NCBI GenBank assembly: GCA_002778195.1
Contig: PCDI01000009.1
Span: 1,266,725-1,330,724, forward strand
DNA from: Raffaelea ambrosiae
Lineage: Eukaryota > Ascomycota > Sordariomycetes > Ophiostomatales > Ophiostomataceae
Reading direction: 5' to 3'
DNA: 64,000 nt
Positions 1 to 14,306 of the stretch are shown one piece after another; the first letter of the stretch is position 1; each line of letters starts with the position of its first letter. A program made the translations under genes and the position numbers. The notes under the pieces are model-generated. The model was not told where the DNA came from. It saw only the letters and a program-made list of their open reading frames with translations, and did no database searches.

Positions 1-3000
1 AATACGTGAGTTAAAGTGATAAAAAACGTTTTTAAAGCCGTTTCACAGCGTTTTCACAACTTAAAGAAGCGCGTATTAATAACTTTATCTCGGTTTAATA
101 CTATTTTTTAAAACTAATAAAAGTAATACTTAATTAACTTAAGTTTAAAAAAGGAAATTTAACGAGCGAAGAGGTTGTAAACTTGTTTTAAAGAGTGAAC
201 AATAACGCTTTTTTTTAAAAGCGGAAACTCGTTATTAATCGTTTATTAATAATATTAAAAAGCGGTTTAAAACGAAAACTAAAACTTGGTTAAATTCTTT
301 TTTTACTTTTAATTCTTTAAGTTAAAAATAAAAGCTTTTTTTAAATATTATTAAAAGAAAACATTTTATTTTAAGTTATAAAAAAAATTATAATAATTAT
401 TAATAACTAGCTTTAATTATAAGTTTATCGATTTTAATACTTTTATTACTCGTGTGAAAAACTATTAAAAGTAGTACGTAAAAAAAAGAAAGTTAAAAAA
501 CGAAAAGCCGCGAAATAACTTTAAAAAAAATAGTAAAACACCTTTAAAAACGCGAGTAACCCGCGCTTTAAAAGCGGTTTAAAGGAGAAAAAGGGGGAAA
601 AGTTTTAAAAAAAAACGAATAAAAAGTCGAGCATTACGTGTTATAATTACGAAGAGAAAAAGTATATTATATCAGAGTACATAAAGTCGAAGACTAATTT
701 TACGAAAGTTTAAAAAGTTAAAGGTGTATTAAAGTTCAACGTTAAGTTAAAAAAGAAAATAAAAAACGCGTAAACGCTTTTATTTAATTAAAAGAAGAGG
801 CGTTCGTTGAAGTAAAAATCAGCGTATGATTATATAGCTTAATCGTAATAAAAACCGATTAAAAACATTAAATTATTATTAACCTTAATATAAGAGTAAA
901 AGTTGATATCGTTTTGTTAAAGTTCGTTACACGAGTTAAACTTAAAAAAAAAAAGTTAAGCTTCGCGTTTAAAAATAACGAACGGCTTAACTATTACGTT
1001 AACGACGTTATAAAAGGTGATATTAAAGATTATTAATTATCGGGGTTAAACTAAAGAGTTTATACGGTTTTACGTAAATATCTCGCGAATAAAAGCGGTA
1101 AATAAAAGCTTTATTCTTTTTCTTTCAAAAGTAACGACTTTAAAATATTTAACTATTAATACGATTAAGAGTAGTTAATAATGTTTTAATTATTGTTTAA
1201 ATAAGCTTACGATTAATATACTTCGTAAGTTTGTTAAAAAGATTAAAAAGATTATAATCGTATTAAAGCGCTAGCTTTATAATAACTTATTAACGAAGTT
1301 TATTAATTTCGCTTTCGTGTTTAACGAAACGAGCGCGGTTATATTATTACTCGTTTAAAAAACTAACTATATAATTAACTTAATTAACGAAGCGTAGTTT
1401 TTTTACGAAACAATTTACTTTTTATTTAAACGAGAGTTAAAAGAGTTATAAAAGTATTTTAAGGAAAACTTATAAAACGAGCGAATTCGATTAAATAAAA
1501 GCTTAGTTAAAACACTTATTTTTTTCGTATTTAAAAAGGACGGCTTTTTACAATTTTATATTAATTATTAAAGCTTTACTAAAGTTACGATTAAAAACTG
1601 TTACGCTTTTTCGTTAATTTCGAAGATTTTAAATTAAATTTTAAACGTTAAATACTTTACTAAGCTTAATATTAAAAACGCTTATTATTAAATTTAAATT
1701 AAAAAAGGAAATGAATGGAAAACGGCGTTTTATACGCGGTACGAGCACTACGAGTATATAGTTTTATCGTTTAACTTTATAAATACGTCGACCACGTTTT
1801 AACACTACGTTTATACGGCTTTTCGCGAGTTAATCGACGTAACGTGTATTACGTATATAAATAACGTGTTAATATTTTTTAAAAGTTAAAACGAATATAT
1901 TAAATATGTATAAGATGTGTTTAAAAGGTTATAAAAGGTATAATTATTTATAAACCTAATTAAATACAAATTCTATTAAAACTAAATCGAGTTTTTGAGA
2001 TTTATCTTCTTTAATATCAAAGTATAAATAAACCCGGTTTAAAGTAAAGGCTATCGCTATTTAAAAGTTATTTAAAACGTATTAAAAGATTTAAATAGTT
2101 TTAAAGTTTTATAACTTTCATTAACGTTTTATTTAAAGGTACTTTAAAATTATAACCCCGTTAAATAAACTTTTAAAAAGGATAAAAAACGAAAAAAAGC
2201 TCGGGCAAGTGCGCTTTAATAAAAAAGCGATATAAGCATTTATTAACTATAAAAAGAATTTACTCGCGCTTTTTTATTAAAGCACTTTAACTTAACGCGC
2301 TGTTTATAACTTAAAACTAATACGTTAAAATTCGTAAAAGCGAGGATTTTATTTTAATTAAACGACGAAGGTTATTAATACTTTATCGCATTTTAATCTC
2401 GAAAATAAAACGAGTTAAAGTTATAATATAACACTTTTAATTAAAAAATAATAATAATTATAAATTCTTTTAAATATTAACGTTAATACTTAAAGAGTAA
2501 TTAATATAAAATCGAGGTTTTATTAAACTATACTAACTTACGTATGTTTATATAATAAAAGAAGTTAAATAGAAAGTAAGTTAAGTAGTATATATATTTT
2601 ACCTTTTTTAATTTTAAAATTAAACATTAAATTAAAAAAACTAATTTCGTTAATAGCTTCTTTTAAAAACCGAATTATTAAAAAAAACCGAATAAAAAAA
2701 AAGAGTTAAAACTACTTTTTAACTCTTTATTATAATTAGTATTTACGAAATAAGTATCAGTTTCGTATGTTTATTTTAATCGCGTTAAGATTAAAGCGAT
2801 TATAGTTTTAAAAGAGTTATTATTTAATACGGCTTATATTAATTATATAAAAATAATACTTTAAGCGAGTAAAAAGTACGAAGACTCCTTCGTTTAAATT
2901 TAATAAATTTAAGTTTATTATTTAAATGTTTTTTAATAATAACCTTAAAACGAACTATCGTTAAAGTTACGACGGCGGTTTTATTTTTACTTTAAATAGT

Positions 3001-6000
3001 TAGTTTTTTTAAAGATGTATTAAACTATGTTAAAAAAAGAGAATTCGTTAATATTAAATATAAACACGTGATTAATAGAATTACTTTAAGCTTTATAAAT
3101 AAGTAACGAAATAACTTAATAGTTAAAAGCTTAAATTAAAACGATTATAACTACTTTTAAATATTAAAATGTGAGGTTAAAAGGATTATTACGGTTTAAA
3201 AATCGTATTTACGTTTTAAAAAAAAAGTGGTAAAAAGAAAGATTTTTTAAATATATTACGATAGCTTTTTAATAAAACGCTTTAAAAGAACTCGTATAAA
3301 GGAGTTAATAAAAAGAAAATTCTTTTAAAAATATATAAATATATATATTTACGAGTACGTTAATAACTGTTTAACGTATATACGAAAAACGATACCGCGA
3401 TATAAACCATACGATTAGTTATAAGTACTTTTTATTTTACGAGAATTATAATAAAAAATCTTTATAAATTTCGTAACGAAACTATTAAAAATTTATTATA
3501 AAGGGTAAAACGTGAATACGATTTTAATAATCGTAAATAAGCTTATGAAAATAATAAAGTTTCTTTTTATAAAAACGATAATAACGTTAAACTAGTTAGT
3601 AAAGGTTTTATATATAAAAATCGAAATAAGATTTAATATATTATATAGTATTATTTCGAATTAAAAAAACGTTTTTATTAATACGTATTAAATAACGCTT
3701 TATATAAAGCTCTTTATTAAAAAACGTTTTTTATAGCGTTTCACTCGTAAACCGATAATTAAATTAAAAAAATAAATTAAACGTTAAAACACTATTTACG
3801 CGCGTTTATAAGCGAGTTTTAAACGAACTAAGTTAAGCTTTTATTAATAACGAAATACGTATATAATAACGCGGTTAACGTTATAACTAACGATACGTTA
3901 TTTTATTTTTTTATAAAATATTATTTAAAGATACATATACAAATTAAAAACGATTTTATTAAAAAAAAAGTACTTATAATCGTAATAAAAGTAAAAAAGT
4001 TAAATAAAGTACGAGTTTTTATAATAAAACATTAAAAGAAAGTATAAAAAACTTAAACGAAGTATTATAACCGTCGTTATTAGCTTTAAAAGTATTACGT
4101 AAAAACTTAATATAATTATTAATATAAAACTTTAAATTAAAAGTGTTTTATAAAAAAATAAGTTTTTATTTCGTTAACTCGTTTATAGTCTTAGTCAAAA
4201 TCGGATTATAAATATATTATATAACACTCTTTAACTAATATAACCAATTTTATAACGTGTTTTTAATAACTTTATTAAAGCTTTAAAAAAAAAACCGCGA
4301 AACGTAACCAACCTTTTAAACCCCACCGTTAAAAAAAAATTAAACGAATAAAAAATAAAAAAGTATAAAATATTTAAATAAAAAACGAAAAACGGGTTTT
4401 CTTCGTTTAATAAACGAAGTAACTCGTAAAGTATAATTAGTAAGTGTTAAAAAACGATATAAAGTACGTATAAAAACTAATCGTAAAGCTTTAAGCTTAA
4501 AAAGTAATAAAGAAAAAGCGAAAAATAAAATAAATTATCTTTAAAAATAAAGCGGTTTATAAACGGAACTATAACGGTATATTAATTACGAGTTAAAAAA
4601 ATATAAAGACTTTAAACGCACTAAAGCGGTACGAGGGCGGCTTAAAAAGCGTACGAAGATAATAAATAAAGAAAACCATTTTATAACGATTAAAGCTTAA
4701 AAGCGGTACGATAAAAGCGCGCGAATAAAAAAAACGGCTTAACGCTTAAATACCGGGATTTAAGAGGTTTATTTAAACGTTAATAACGTTAACAATTTAA
4801 CGCGTGACTACGAAAGCGGTTTAAAACCGCTTTAAAAGTTAAAAGCGCGTAGTTTATTAATAGTTATATTATTAATCTTTAATAATTAAAAATAAAACTT
4901 AACGTAAAGCGTTAACGAAGCGCCGTTATAAAAAAAGATAACGCGGGGAGAGTACGTATTAATATATGTTTAACGTTAGTATAAATAACGATAACGACTT
5001 ACGCGATACGAGCGCGGGCTATTTACATAACGTATTCAACCCACTTTTAAACAAGAGTTAATAAAGCTTAAAAACGACTTAATAACGAAGCGAGTAAAGA
5101 GTTTACGAGGTTGTATACGGCGAATTCTTAAAACAGCTTAAAGCGCGATAAGTGTTAAGTAAATAAAAAGAACACACGAGTTACGAAGTATATAACTACG
5201 TTTATTAACGCGCGCGAAAGGGCTTTAAGCTTAACGTTATTAAATAAATAAGCGCGAGAGAGCGTAGAAAGCGTATTAAAAGCGCGTAAAAACTTAATCG
5301 TACGATTTATATTACTACGAATTAACTTAAGAACTTATATAAAAGAGTTAATAACGAGTTAACGGCGAAGCGAAAAAAGTTTAATTATATACACTTATAT
5401 AAGTTTTATATATCTTCGTACACTTAATATACGCTCCGACTTTACGCTCGCATTTTAAATCCAACTTTAAGCGAAGCGATTAAACGGCGAATACGTATTA
5501 TATATATTAATAATAAGCGAGATAATAAGGTTTTAAGTCGTTTAAACTAAGGTTTATTAGTTAAACGCCGTTAATAAACGTAAACGTAAAGGTGAAGAGC
5601 GTAATAAAAGCGACGACGGCTCGACTTAAAGCGTCGTCTTTTTTAACGACAAGCGAGACGTAAGCGGGATTTTAAGAGTTTTCGTCTCCGTTATCGTCGT
5701 TATTATTATCGTTATTATCGTCGTTTTTATCGTTATCGTTATCGTTATTTACGTTAACGACGTAGCGAGAAGAACTCGTAAGCGAGACTAAAATAAAGTT
5801 AAAAAGCGAATATAATACTATACGCGAGTTACTAACGTTACGGCCGTGGGTTGAAGAAGCACCGCGGCTACGAAATAAAGTGTTTTTAATACGAGGGGCA
5901 CCGCGCGTAAGACTTATTAAAAGAGTACGCGTAAAAGAGCGATTATAAAAAGCGCTTAAAGAGCGACGAGTAAACGTGTTAAAGTTAACTACTTCACGGT

Positions 6001-6925
6001 TTAACCGCGTAATAACGTTAACTTACTAAAAAGTAACACGTTAACTACATTTACTAACGCTGTTTACACGTAATATAACTTCGTAAAAAAAGGTTTTATA
6101 TAAAAGAGAATTATTTATAAAAGAGTTAAAAAGCATAAACACCACCTAACTAAAACGAGCGCGGTTTAACGAGTTAAAAGACTAATCGTTAAACGTTTAT
6201 TACGAAGCGTTAAAGCGACGTACGAGAGTTAACGGCGGACCGTCGTTATATTAAAAACCTATTATTTTTAAACTTAAGATTATTAGTAAAGAGTTAACGA
6301 CTCGACAACGAGGTACTTACTTTAAGAAAGAGGGTTAAGTAAAGCGAGACGTTAGTAACTTAAGATTAATAAGCGAATTAAAAAAAAAAGAAAAATTAAA
6401 AAACGCGAAACGTTAAAAACCCAAAGTTAGTACGCGATTTAAAGAGAGGAAAAACTAAAAAGCGCGAAGCGTTAACGGCTTAAAGTTAAAACGCAACTTA
6501 AAAAAAAAGAGAAACTATTAAACTAAAGTTTAGTTAAAAACCGCACTCGAAACGACGTAAAAGCGAGAGACGAAAATTGTGTTAAAACGGTAAACCTACG
6601 TTATAACGTCGAGTCTTTATTAAAGCGTAATAAGGTTAAAAAAGGAAAAAAGAAGAGAGAAAAAAGCGTAAAAAGGGCGACGAGAAAAACCTTAATTATA
6701 TTTTCTTCTCGTCTACTTAATAACGCTTAGCCTCTTATTTACTTTACAAACGAAAGGAGCGATCGAAAACTCACGAAAAAGGTGCGTAAGGTGTTACACG
6801 TTACAACGGCCGCACCAACACTACGAAAAAGAGCCAGCGTTAAACGCGCATATAGCTAAACGCCCCGAGCGCTCTAAGAGCCTACTGTTAACGAGCGTAA
6901 CCGCACGCTTAAGGACGAGTTTTAC

Positions 6926-6940
6926 GAGAGGGGGGATAAT
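6926..6940 (+). other. Polypurine tract of A1
   Basis: A purine run (GAGAGGGGGGATAA) lies immediately upstream of the A1 3' LTR, where the plus-strand primer of LTR retroelements sits. The same run precedes the 3' LTR of the other A copies (near 20820, and reversed at 24246-24260), which supports the LTR boundary chosen. Confidence 0.7.
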
Positions 6941-7319
6941 TGTAAAGATATCGCGAGCTTGCTCGAATGCGTGCTTTATAAACAGCTTAAACACGTGCGC
7001 AACCTGCTTAAACACGTACCACCCTTAACAGGGCACGTGACTGTACAACCAGCATAAGCTCGAAGGGAGGTGCGTTATGAAGCGCACGTACGAACCTCTA
7101 AGTGTGGCGCGGAGTTAGGGCTTCGTACGCGGCTCAAAGACGCTACGCATAAAGCCCCTTAAAAGCCCTTTGAAAGCCCTCGATATAGTGAGGGCCTCTC
7201 ACCTTTTTCGAAGGAAGGGGGATAAGATTTAGTTGTATAATCTACGAGATCTTACCTTTGTTAATGAAATACCTCGATTTCCTGCAATCCTTTACTTGAC
7301 TACAAGTGCCACCCTAACA
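6941..7319 (+). repeat. 3' LTR of A1 (family A LTR, about 379 bp)
   Basis: It starts TGTAAAGATATCGCGAGC and ends CACCCTAACA, so it has the TG...CA ends of an LTR. Related copies occur at 7532-7905 (-), 20832-21201 (+), 23899-24245 (-), 31825-32188 (-) and 39509-39934 (-), with a partial copy at 40168-40358. Differences among copies are mostly C-to-T and G-to-A. Confidence 0.85.
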
Positions 7320-7905
7320 CTTTTTAAGCCGGCGTAACTGCGAGCAGCGTTTCGTTATTAAGTTAATTGCTCGCTTTAACCGCTCTTCCTTCGATATTAA
7401 AAAGTGCGGTCGTTATTAGTAAAGGGTTTTTATTAGCGGCCATCGTTATCGTTTGTTTTTATTTTTATTATTTCGTGTTTAATATTATCTTTTTTAATTT
7501 TTTAAGTGACTTTGAGTGAAAGATTTAAAAATGTTAGGGTGGTATTTATAGTTAGGTCTTTAAAGGATTATAAAAGGTAGAGGTATTTTATTAACGAAGG
7601 TAGGATTTTATAAATTATATAACTAAATCTTATTTCCCTTTTTTCGAAAAGGGTGAGAGGCTTTTGTTATATTGAGGGCTTTTAAAGGGCTTTGTGCGTG
7701 GCGTTTTTAAGCCGCGTATGAAGCTTTAACTCCGCGTTACACTCAGAGGTCCGTGCGTGCGCTTCGTGGCGCACTTTCTTTCGGGCTTACGCTGGTTGCA
7801 TAGTTATGTGCTTTGCTGAGGGTGGCACGTGTTTGAGCAGGTTGCTCGTACGTGCTTAGGCTGCTCGTAAGGTACGCATTCGAGTAAGCTTGCGATATCT
7901 TTATA
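7320..7905 (-). mobile_element. Family A minus-strand fragment (A4): leader plus 5' LTR
   Basis: Positions 7532-7905 are a family A LTR in reverse orientation (on the plus strand it begins TGTTAGGGTGG and ends CTTTATA). Positions 7320-7531 match the 5' leader that lies inside the right-hand LTR of the minus copy A3 (about 31620-31824). It is therefore the 5' end of a minus-oriented element whose remainder was cut off when A1 inserted at 7319/7320; the rest should lie beyond the left window edge. Together with the A1 LTR it makes an imperfect inverted pair separated by about 210 bp. Confidence 0.75.
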
Positions 7906-10900
7906 GGTTTAAAGGTGTTAAAGAGCGTGTCGTTTAAAACCTTTTTACTATTAAGGTAAAGTTCGTTATTATTTAAAAACGGTTAAACGAGCGCTTAGTT
8001 CGATTGTTTCGTTTGCGCGCGTAACGTAAAGAGGCGGTGTTATGGGTTAAGGATATAGCCGTTCGTAGGCTTTAAACATTAAACGAATTAAATGTTATTA
8101 AAGAGTGCGAGCGTTAAAAAGCGGCTTATACCATAGTGAACCGTGTAGCCGTTAAAGAGTTTAAAGCAGCTCGACTACTTTAATTTTTTAATATTATAAA
8201 TATAATCGACTAAAGTGTGATATTAAAAGGTTTAAATGTTTTTATAACAAACTTTTGTATAAAGTAAGTTTTTAATTTATTATACGAATTTATTATTCTT
8301 TCGTTAACCCCGTTTTTAATAATCTTTTAACTTTTATTAAACATTTATTAAGTTTATAACGGGTCTTTAAAAATTTTCTAAGTTTAAGTACTTATTTTAT
8401 TTAATAAAGTAACGAATTTATTTCTTTTTTTTTATATTTAACGTTTCACTTTATATTTTATTTTATCGTTATTAAGTTTTACGTTTATTTCGGTTAAAAT
8501 GTTTTTTAGTATTAATTTTAAAAGCGAAATGTAAAAACCCGAATAAATCTTTATTCTTTAATAACTTAAGTTCGTAATTTTATTTTAAGATTTTCTTTTT
8601 AATTTTAAATGGGTTAAGATTTTTATAATTTAATTTATCGCTTGGTTTTTTAATTTTAATGTTTTTACGAAGTAAATATATAACTTTTTTCTTCGTTAAA
8701 GTTAGTTTTTTAACTCTTTTTTTATTAGTTTATCGTGTTATAGTCTTTTATATTTTTTTAAGGTTTTTTTAAAGTGTTTTTTACGTTTTTACTATATTTT
8801 TTATACTATAAAGCTGTTTACGCTTAACTTTCTTTTAATATTAATTATTAATACGTTTTTAAGTGAAATTCATAATTAACGTAAAACGAAGATATTTTAA
8901 TTATTCTCGTATTTACGTTATTATAAACGAATTATATTAACGATAGTAGTTATACTCAGTCGTTTTATAAGTAGTTTACGTAGCTTTATAAGTATTACTT
9001 AATAATTTAATTAGTTTTTTTTTATTTATTCGTTTATTTATAAGTAAAATACTATAAACATCTTATATTTTATTTTCAATTATTTTATAAATGATTATTA
9101 AAATTTAAATTTAAAAAGCTTATTTTTATTTAATATAATTTCTTTTAATAGTTTATAATTAGTTAAAACGGTTTTTAAAAATGTATATATTAACTCGTTT
9201 ACGTTACTTGCTTTTTTATATAAAATAAAGTAAGCGTATTTCGTAAGTTTATAAACGATAACGAAAATATTATCGTAGATTATTTTCGTAAAAAGCTTTT
9301 TTAATTTTAATAACTTTATAATAAAATTTAAGTTAATAAAATCTTATAACTTAATAAAGATTCGTAGTAGTTTTAATAGTTTATATAGTTTATAACGTTT
9401 TATTTTATTTTTTTAATATACGTTATAGTTTTCGATAACTTTAACGATAATTTTCTTAATTTTAAAGAAGTTATAGTTCTTTTAAATTCGTTTCGTAATA
9501 ACTTTAATTCTTTAATATTTATAAGCTCGTACTTTATAAATGTTTTTAATAAAGGGTTTTTAATTTTCTTTAAGTATATAAATTTTATTATAATAGTTAT
9601 ATCATATTCTTCTTTTTCTTTTTCCGTTATTTTTTACTATTATTCTTTTAATTCTTTCTTTTAATTAAAGTTTATATTAATCTTATAAACCGTTAATAAT
9701 TATTAATATATTATTAAGTCTCTTTATTAGTTTTATTATAAAAGTGTTATTACTTTTTATAATACCTTTTATTAATAATTCGCGCGCTTATTAAGCGCGT
9801 CGACTCTTTTATTCTTTATTCCCTTACGATAAGCGATTCGAAAATCGAATTATAATAAAAATTCCGTTTATCGGGTTTATCGTTTGTTTAATACTTTAGT
9901 TATTATAAACTATATTAAGTTTTTATAATTAATAAAAACTTTTATTTATTATTATACTTTAATTAAATAGTACTACTATTTTTAAAATACGTAAATAATT
10001 ATTATAAATTCTTTATCGTAAATAAAGTAATTAAGTTTTAATTTATTTAACTTATATAAAAAAAAGCGATAAAGTATAGCTTTTTTTACTCATCTTTTTA
10101 TTTTAGTTATCTTTTAATAATATAGTTAAATACGTTTATTTTAACTTTATATTTCTTTATTAAGTTTACCTCGTATAAAATTAAGTTTATAAAGACTCTC
10201 TTTTTAAGTTCTTTAAATGCTTTTTACTCTTTTATTATTTATTTAAACCTTTAGTTCTTCTTTATTAAGTTCGTAAAAGGTCGTGTAATTTCTTCGTATT
10301 AATGAATAAATTATCGGTAAAAGTTTATAAATCTTAAAAATCCCTTAACTTTTATAATGTTAATTAATTTTAACCATTCTTTAATAACTTAAATTTTCTT
10401 TTTTTATATTCGTATATATTCGAGTTTTATTATATAACTTAAATAATCAACCTTTTTTTAATAAAAGTAGCTTTTTTTTAACTTTATTAAAAGTTTAACG
10501 TTTTATAGTTTTTTTAAAACGATTAATATATGCTTTTCGTAGCTTTTTAAATATTTAAAAAAATAAAAATATCGTTTAAATATACGATAATCGTAATATT
10601 TAAATACTCTTTTAACGCGTTGTTTATTATATTTTAAAACGATATAAGTATATTCGTTAAGTTAAAAAGTATAACCGTGTATTCGTAGTATTCGTATCGC
10701 GTTTTAAAAGCCGTTTTTTATTCCTTTCTTTCTTTTATTTAAATTAAGTTATAAACCCCTCGTAAATTAAGTATTATACTTTTTAAAGTTTGTTTCGTAA
10801 CTCTTTAATAAGTAGTAATAAGTAACGATCTTTAATCGTAATATTGTTTAACTGTTTATAATTAACATATAGTCGTAGTTTTTTATTTTTGTTTAAAACG

Positions 10901-13900
10901 AATAAAATCGAGTATTTTATTAGCGAATTAAATGATTTAATATAACCCTTTCTTAGGTTTTCATTAAGGTATTCTTTAAGTGCTTTAAGTTACGTCTCGT
11001 TTAATTCGTAGATTTTATAAAATTTTAGTTGTTTTCCTTCTTTTAAAGGTATTTCGTAATCTTAAAGTCCGTGCTTTAATAAACCGGTGTTAAACGTCTT
11101 TTAAAACACTTTATTAAATTTTTAATATTATTTAAAGATTTACGATACGCTAGCTTTTATCGTTTTTACTAACGTCCGTTTTTATTTTAATTCACTTACG
11201 AAGTATTATACTCGCGTAATAGTTTAATCCTTCTTTATTATTAAAGGTTTCTTAAAGCCCTCTTACTTTACTTTTCTTTTTAAGGGTATAGTAGCGTTTA
11301 TTTAAACGCTTGTTTTTAATAAACTGTTTTTAAAAGCTAGTTTTTATCCCTCGCTTTTAACCGTTCCTCCTATTAATTAAACATTATTTTAATAGATTTA
11401 ACTAATAGTTTAATTAATTCGAGGATTGTTTTTTCGTAACTAAAGCAATCTTAATATAATTTTATACGATGTTAATCTTAATCTTATAATATTAAGTAAA
11501 AGGTTTTCGAAACGTTTTTAAACCAAGGTTGAAAGATGATTAATCTCTTTATCGACTACTTCTTTACCGTAAAATACGATGTTTCCTTTAAAAGTGTTAA
11601 ATTAATAAAGTTTTTTCTTAATCTTTTATAGTGTTTAACATTTATTAATAAATGTAAAGAATACATAGTTCTTTTAAACGCCGTAATCTACTATCGCGGT
11701 AATTAACGTCTTAGTGTAAATAATTTATACTTTAATATATGGTTTTAAGGTGTTGTTTTCCCTATTAACCTTTACTAAAAACCTCCGTTTTTAAATCGTT
11801 TATAGTTCTTTTACTAACGATTTATACCGTTTTTTCGTCGTTAATCTACTTTATCTCAAAGTTTTTATTATAAGCTTTTATATTAATTAAGGATTTTAAC
11901 TTATACGTAAACGCGGCATTCCGGTATTTAACACTAGATTTAATCGTTTAACTTTTTTATATAAACTACTAAGTATTCTTCGTTTAGTTTTAATACTACG
12001 TAAAATTCGTTTAATTTAATTTATACGACTTATTAATGTTTTAGTTTATCGTCCCAAAATAAAACTTCGATTAATCGTTTTTAATAACGTTTAAAATAAA
12101 CTCTTTAAGCTATTTTTTCTTTAAAATGAGTTTTATATTAGTTGATAACACATAAAACTTATATAACTTCCTCGTATTTAAAGTGTTAAACGTCGATTTA
12201 AAGGTCGTCTCCTTCTTTTACTACGAGTATATCCTTTTATCGGTATTCTAAAGCCATTTATACGAGTGTTACCTTTAACATAGAAAAAGTAGTAATATTA
12301 TTATTTAATACTAGTATTATATATTATTTAACGTAATAAAACACCCCTTCTTTTCGTCTTATAACGTAAGCGATTTCTTTTAATTGCTCGGCTAAAGAGA
12401 GGTGTTAAACCATAATAACCGTTCGCCCTTAACACGTTTTACGATAACGTACGACGTTATCTTTTCGTCCTTAATATCCGCATTTTTCGCACTCGTCCTC
12501 TAATATAAGTATGTTATTCTCCTTTACCCAAATCGAGTAATACACTTAATAATATCGGTGTAAATCTTTATTTTATACCGCTTCGTAAAAGCCTTCGTAA
12601 ACCCCTTCACTTCAAAGCTCGTACTTTAATAGTTTAAAGTGGGTTCGTTTATACGCGGTTAGTAAATATTTTTATACGTATTTTACTTTATATTTATCGT
12701 AACGATATACGATAATAGGCTTATTTTTACGCTTAAGCTTTTTTAAATACCAACCTGCTTCGTTTTTCTCGGATTTATAAATTAAGCAATCGTTTTTTTA
12801 ATATACGGTTTAGTTAAATAATATATGTTTAAAGTTTTTTACATCTACTTCAATATTAATAATATTAATAATAATAACTATATTAATTTATCGTTCGAGT
12901 ACTAGCTTTCACTGTTTTTTAAGCTGTTTATAATCTCGAGCGTAGTGTTTTTATTATTCGTAGTTAAAGCACTTCCCTTTAGGTTTTCAGTGCTTTATAA
13001 CGTTTAATTTTATAAAATCTTTATATTATTAATTAAATTATAAGCGTTGGTTTTTCTCTTTTCCTAAATTAATACGAAAGAAAGCGTTACTCCATCCTTT
13101 ATATCGTTTTATCCCTTTTTTATACGTCGTTCGTAAAAACGGTCGTCGATTCGTACGATTATAATAATATATTCGGAAAATTCGCTTAGTTGGTCCAGTT
13201 TAATAAGTTCGTCTTTTACGATATCCTTAAATCCTTGATAAAACTACGATATTAAGGGTTCGTCTTCTTAATCCAATCGCGAAGCGACTTGTCGAAAACG
13301 GGCCGTATATTTAAATACAAACCCTTTTTAATAAAAGTAAAAAAAAGCTCGTTTCGCCGTTTTTTCCTCGTTAAAGCTTTTAAATACTTCTTTAATTATT
13401 ATTTTAAAATTATAATAGTTATTAAATAGTTTTTACGTTTCGTAGTTTTAATCGTTCGAGTTTAAGTTTTTTAAAAAGTTGCGTAAACGAGGCTCGAACC
13501 ACTTTAATACGCTTTCTTTTAACCAGCTAACCGCGAACTAGACCTTAATAGAGTTAAACTTAAACTAGTCTTCGTAGTAATATATATAAAAGCGGAGTTA
13601 CGTTAAAAAGTTTTATAACGTCTCTTTAATACCGTCGAATGCTTTAAGCTTATTCATCTTAAAAGCTTTTTTCTTAGTTCTTATCGCTAGCATTTAAGCT
13701 TAGAGTTGGTTAATCATGTCTTTTAAGGTTAACATCTCCTACTAATAAGCTTAAATTATCGCGGCGGCGCTTGTAACCGTGTTACTATTTATTTTAATAA
13801 TCGAGGGAATAAAGGTGTTAAGAGCTATAGTTGCTTTTCTGTATTATATAAGAAAGTAACGTTAACTTATTTTTAAATAAAAGTAATTAAAATATAACGA

Positions 13901-14306
13901 ATACTAGGTTTTTAAATAATAAACCTGCGTGAGAGTTTATATTAATAAAATAGTTAAAGCTTGAGATTATAATATTAAAGTAGTTTTATTTCTTCGTACG
14001 TACGAGCGAGTGTTTAAAAGCTATTAAAGCTATTTAAGATTATCTTAAATACTTAAATTAACTATTAAAGAGTCTAACTCTTTTTATTTATTTACTCGAG
14101 GGAGTGAGCTTGCTCTTTTATCTGTGTTTTAAATCACCGCGGCTCACCTTAAATCACTCGCTTTTTAATAATCCTTAGTAATTCGGTTAGGTGACCTTCG
14201 GTCTTTTACTTTTTATCGTAGTTATTCGCCTTGAATTCCTCCTTTTTAATTTAATCGTTTGTTTTTTATGTTTTCATTCGCGAAGGCTGTGGTTTGAGTT
14301 ATAATA
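7906..14306 (-). mobile_element. Gypsy-type LTR retrotransposon, family B copy 1 (B1), RIP-degraded
   Basis: On the minus strand, in element order: a gag capsid stretch (about 13600-13380, containing FAVSWLKES and KWFEPRLRNFLK), a zinc-knuckle remnant (about 12990-12925; pattern C-x2-C-x4-H-x4-C partly lost), and a reverse transcriptase (about 11000-10500, with [24 protein letters not shown] and TNI...SF). RNase H and integrase should occupy the remaining 8-10.5 kb stretch but are too decayed to delimit. The 5' LTR is at 13893-14306. No matching left LTR is visible: the element runs directly into the A4 LTR at 7905. Many stops; not functional. B1 abuts the truncated 5' end of A2 at 14307. Confidence 0.82.
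13893..14306 (-). repeat. 5' LTR of B1 (family B LTR, variant)
   Basis: The first 230 bp or so match the B3 LTRs (same start, and the same block around CTCGAGGGAG). After that the sequence diverges: the GATTATCACT repeats of B3 are missing and unrelated sequence (about 14130-14290) takes their place before a similar end. This suggests two LTR subtypes in family B. Confidence 0.7.

Larger units (their letters stand above)
1..7319 (+). mobile_element. Gypsy-type LTR retrotransposon, family A copy 1 (A1), RIP-degraded, 5' end outside window
   Basis: A degraded reverse transcriptase is readable on the plus strand at about 1440-1900. The block starting EWKTAF at about 1710 continues into RYEHYEY, and a catalytic-box remnant reads YINNVLIF near 1853, where the family has Y-x-D-D; both aspartates are now Asn, as G-to-A changes would give. 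Stops interrupt every frame. Integrase and RNase H should follow, but I could not place them exactly. About 2.5 kb lies between the expected end of pol (near 4.3 kb) and the 3' LTR, more than a plain Gypsy element needs. The element ends with a polypurine tract and an LTR. It is followed directly by a minus-oriented fragment of the same family, so A1 probably inserted into that older copy. Class and family are well supported; internal domain borders are not. Confidence 0.85.

Noticed and set aside
6821..7015. 64-codon minus-strand open frame across the A1 LTR edge
   Set aside because: It spans the internal/LTR boundary, is antisense to the better-looking plus reading, and has no family features.
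13480..13560. tRNA-like B box (GGTTCGAGCC) on the minus strand
   Set aside because: The segment is part of the gag capsid reading (KWFEPRLRNFLK) and has no acceptor-stem pairing; it also recurs in B2 as gag.
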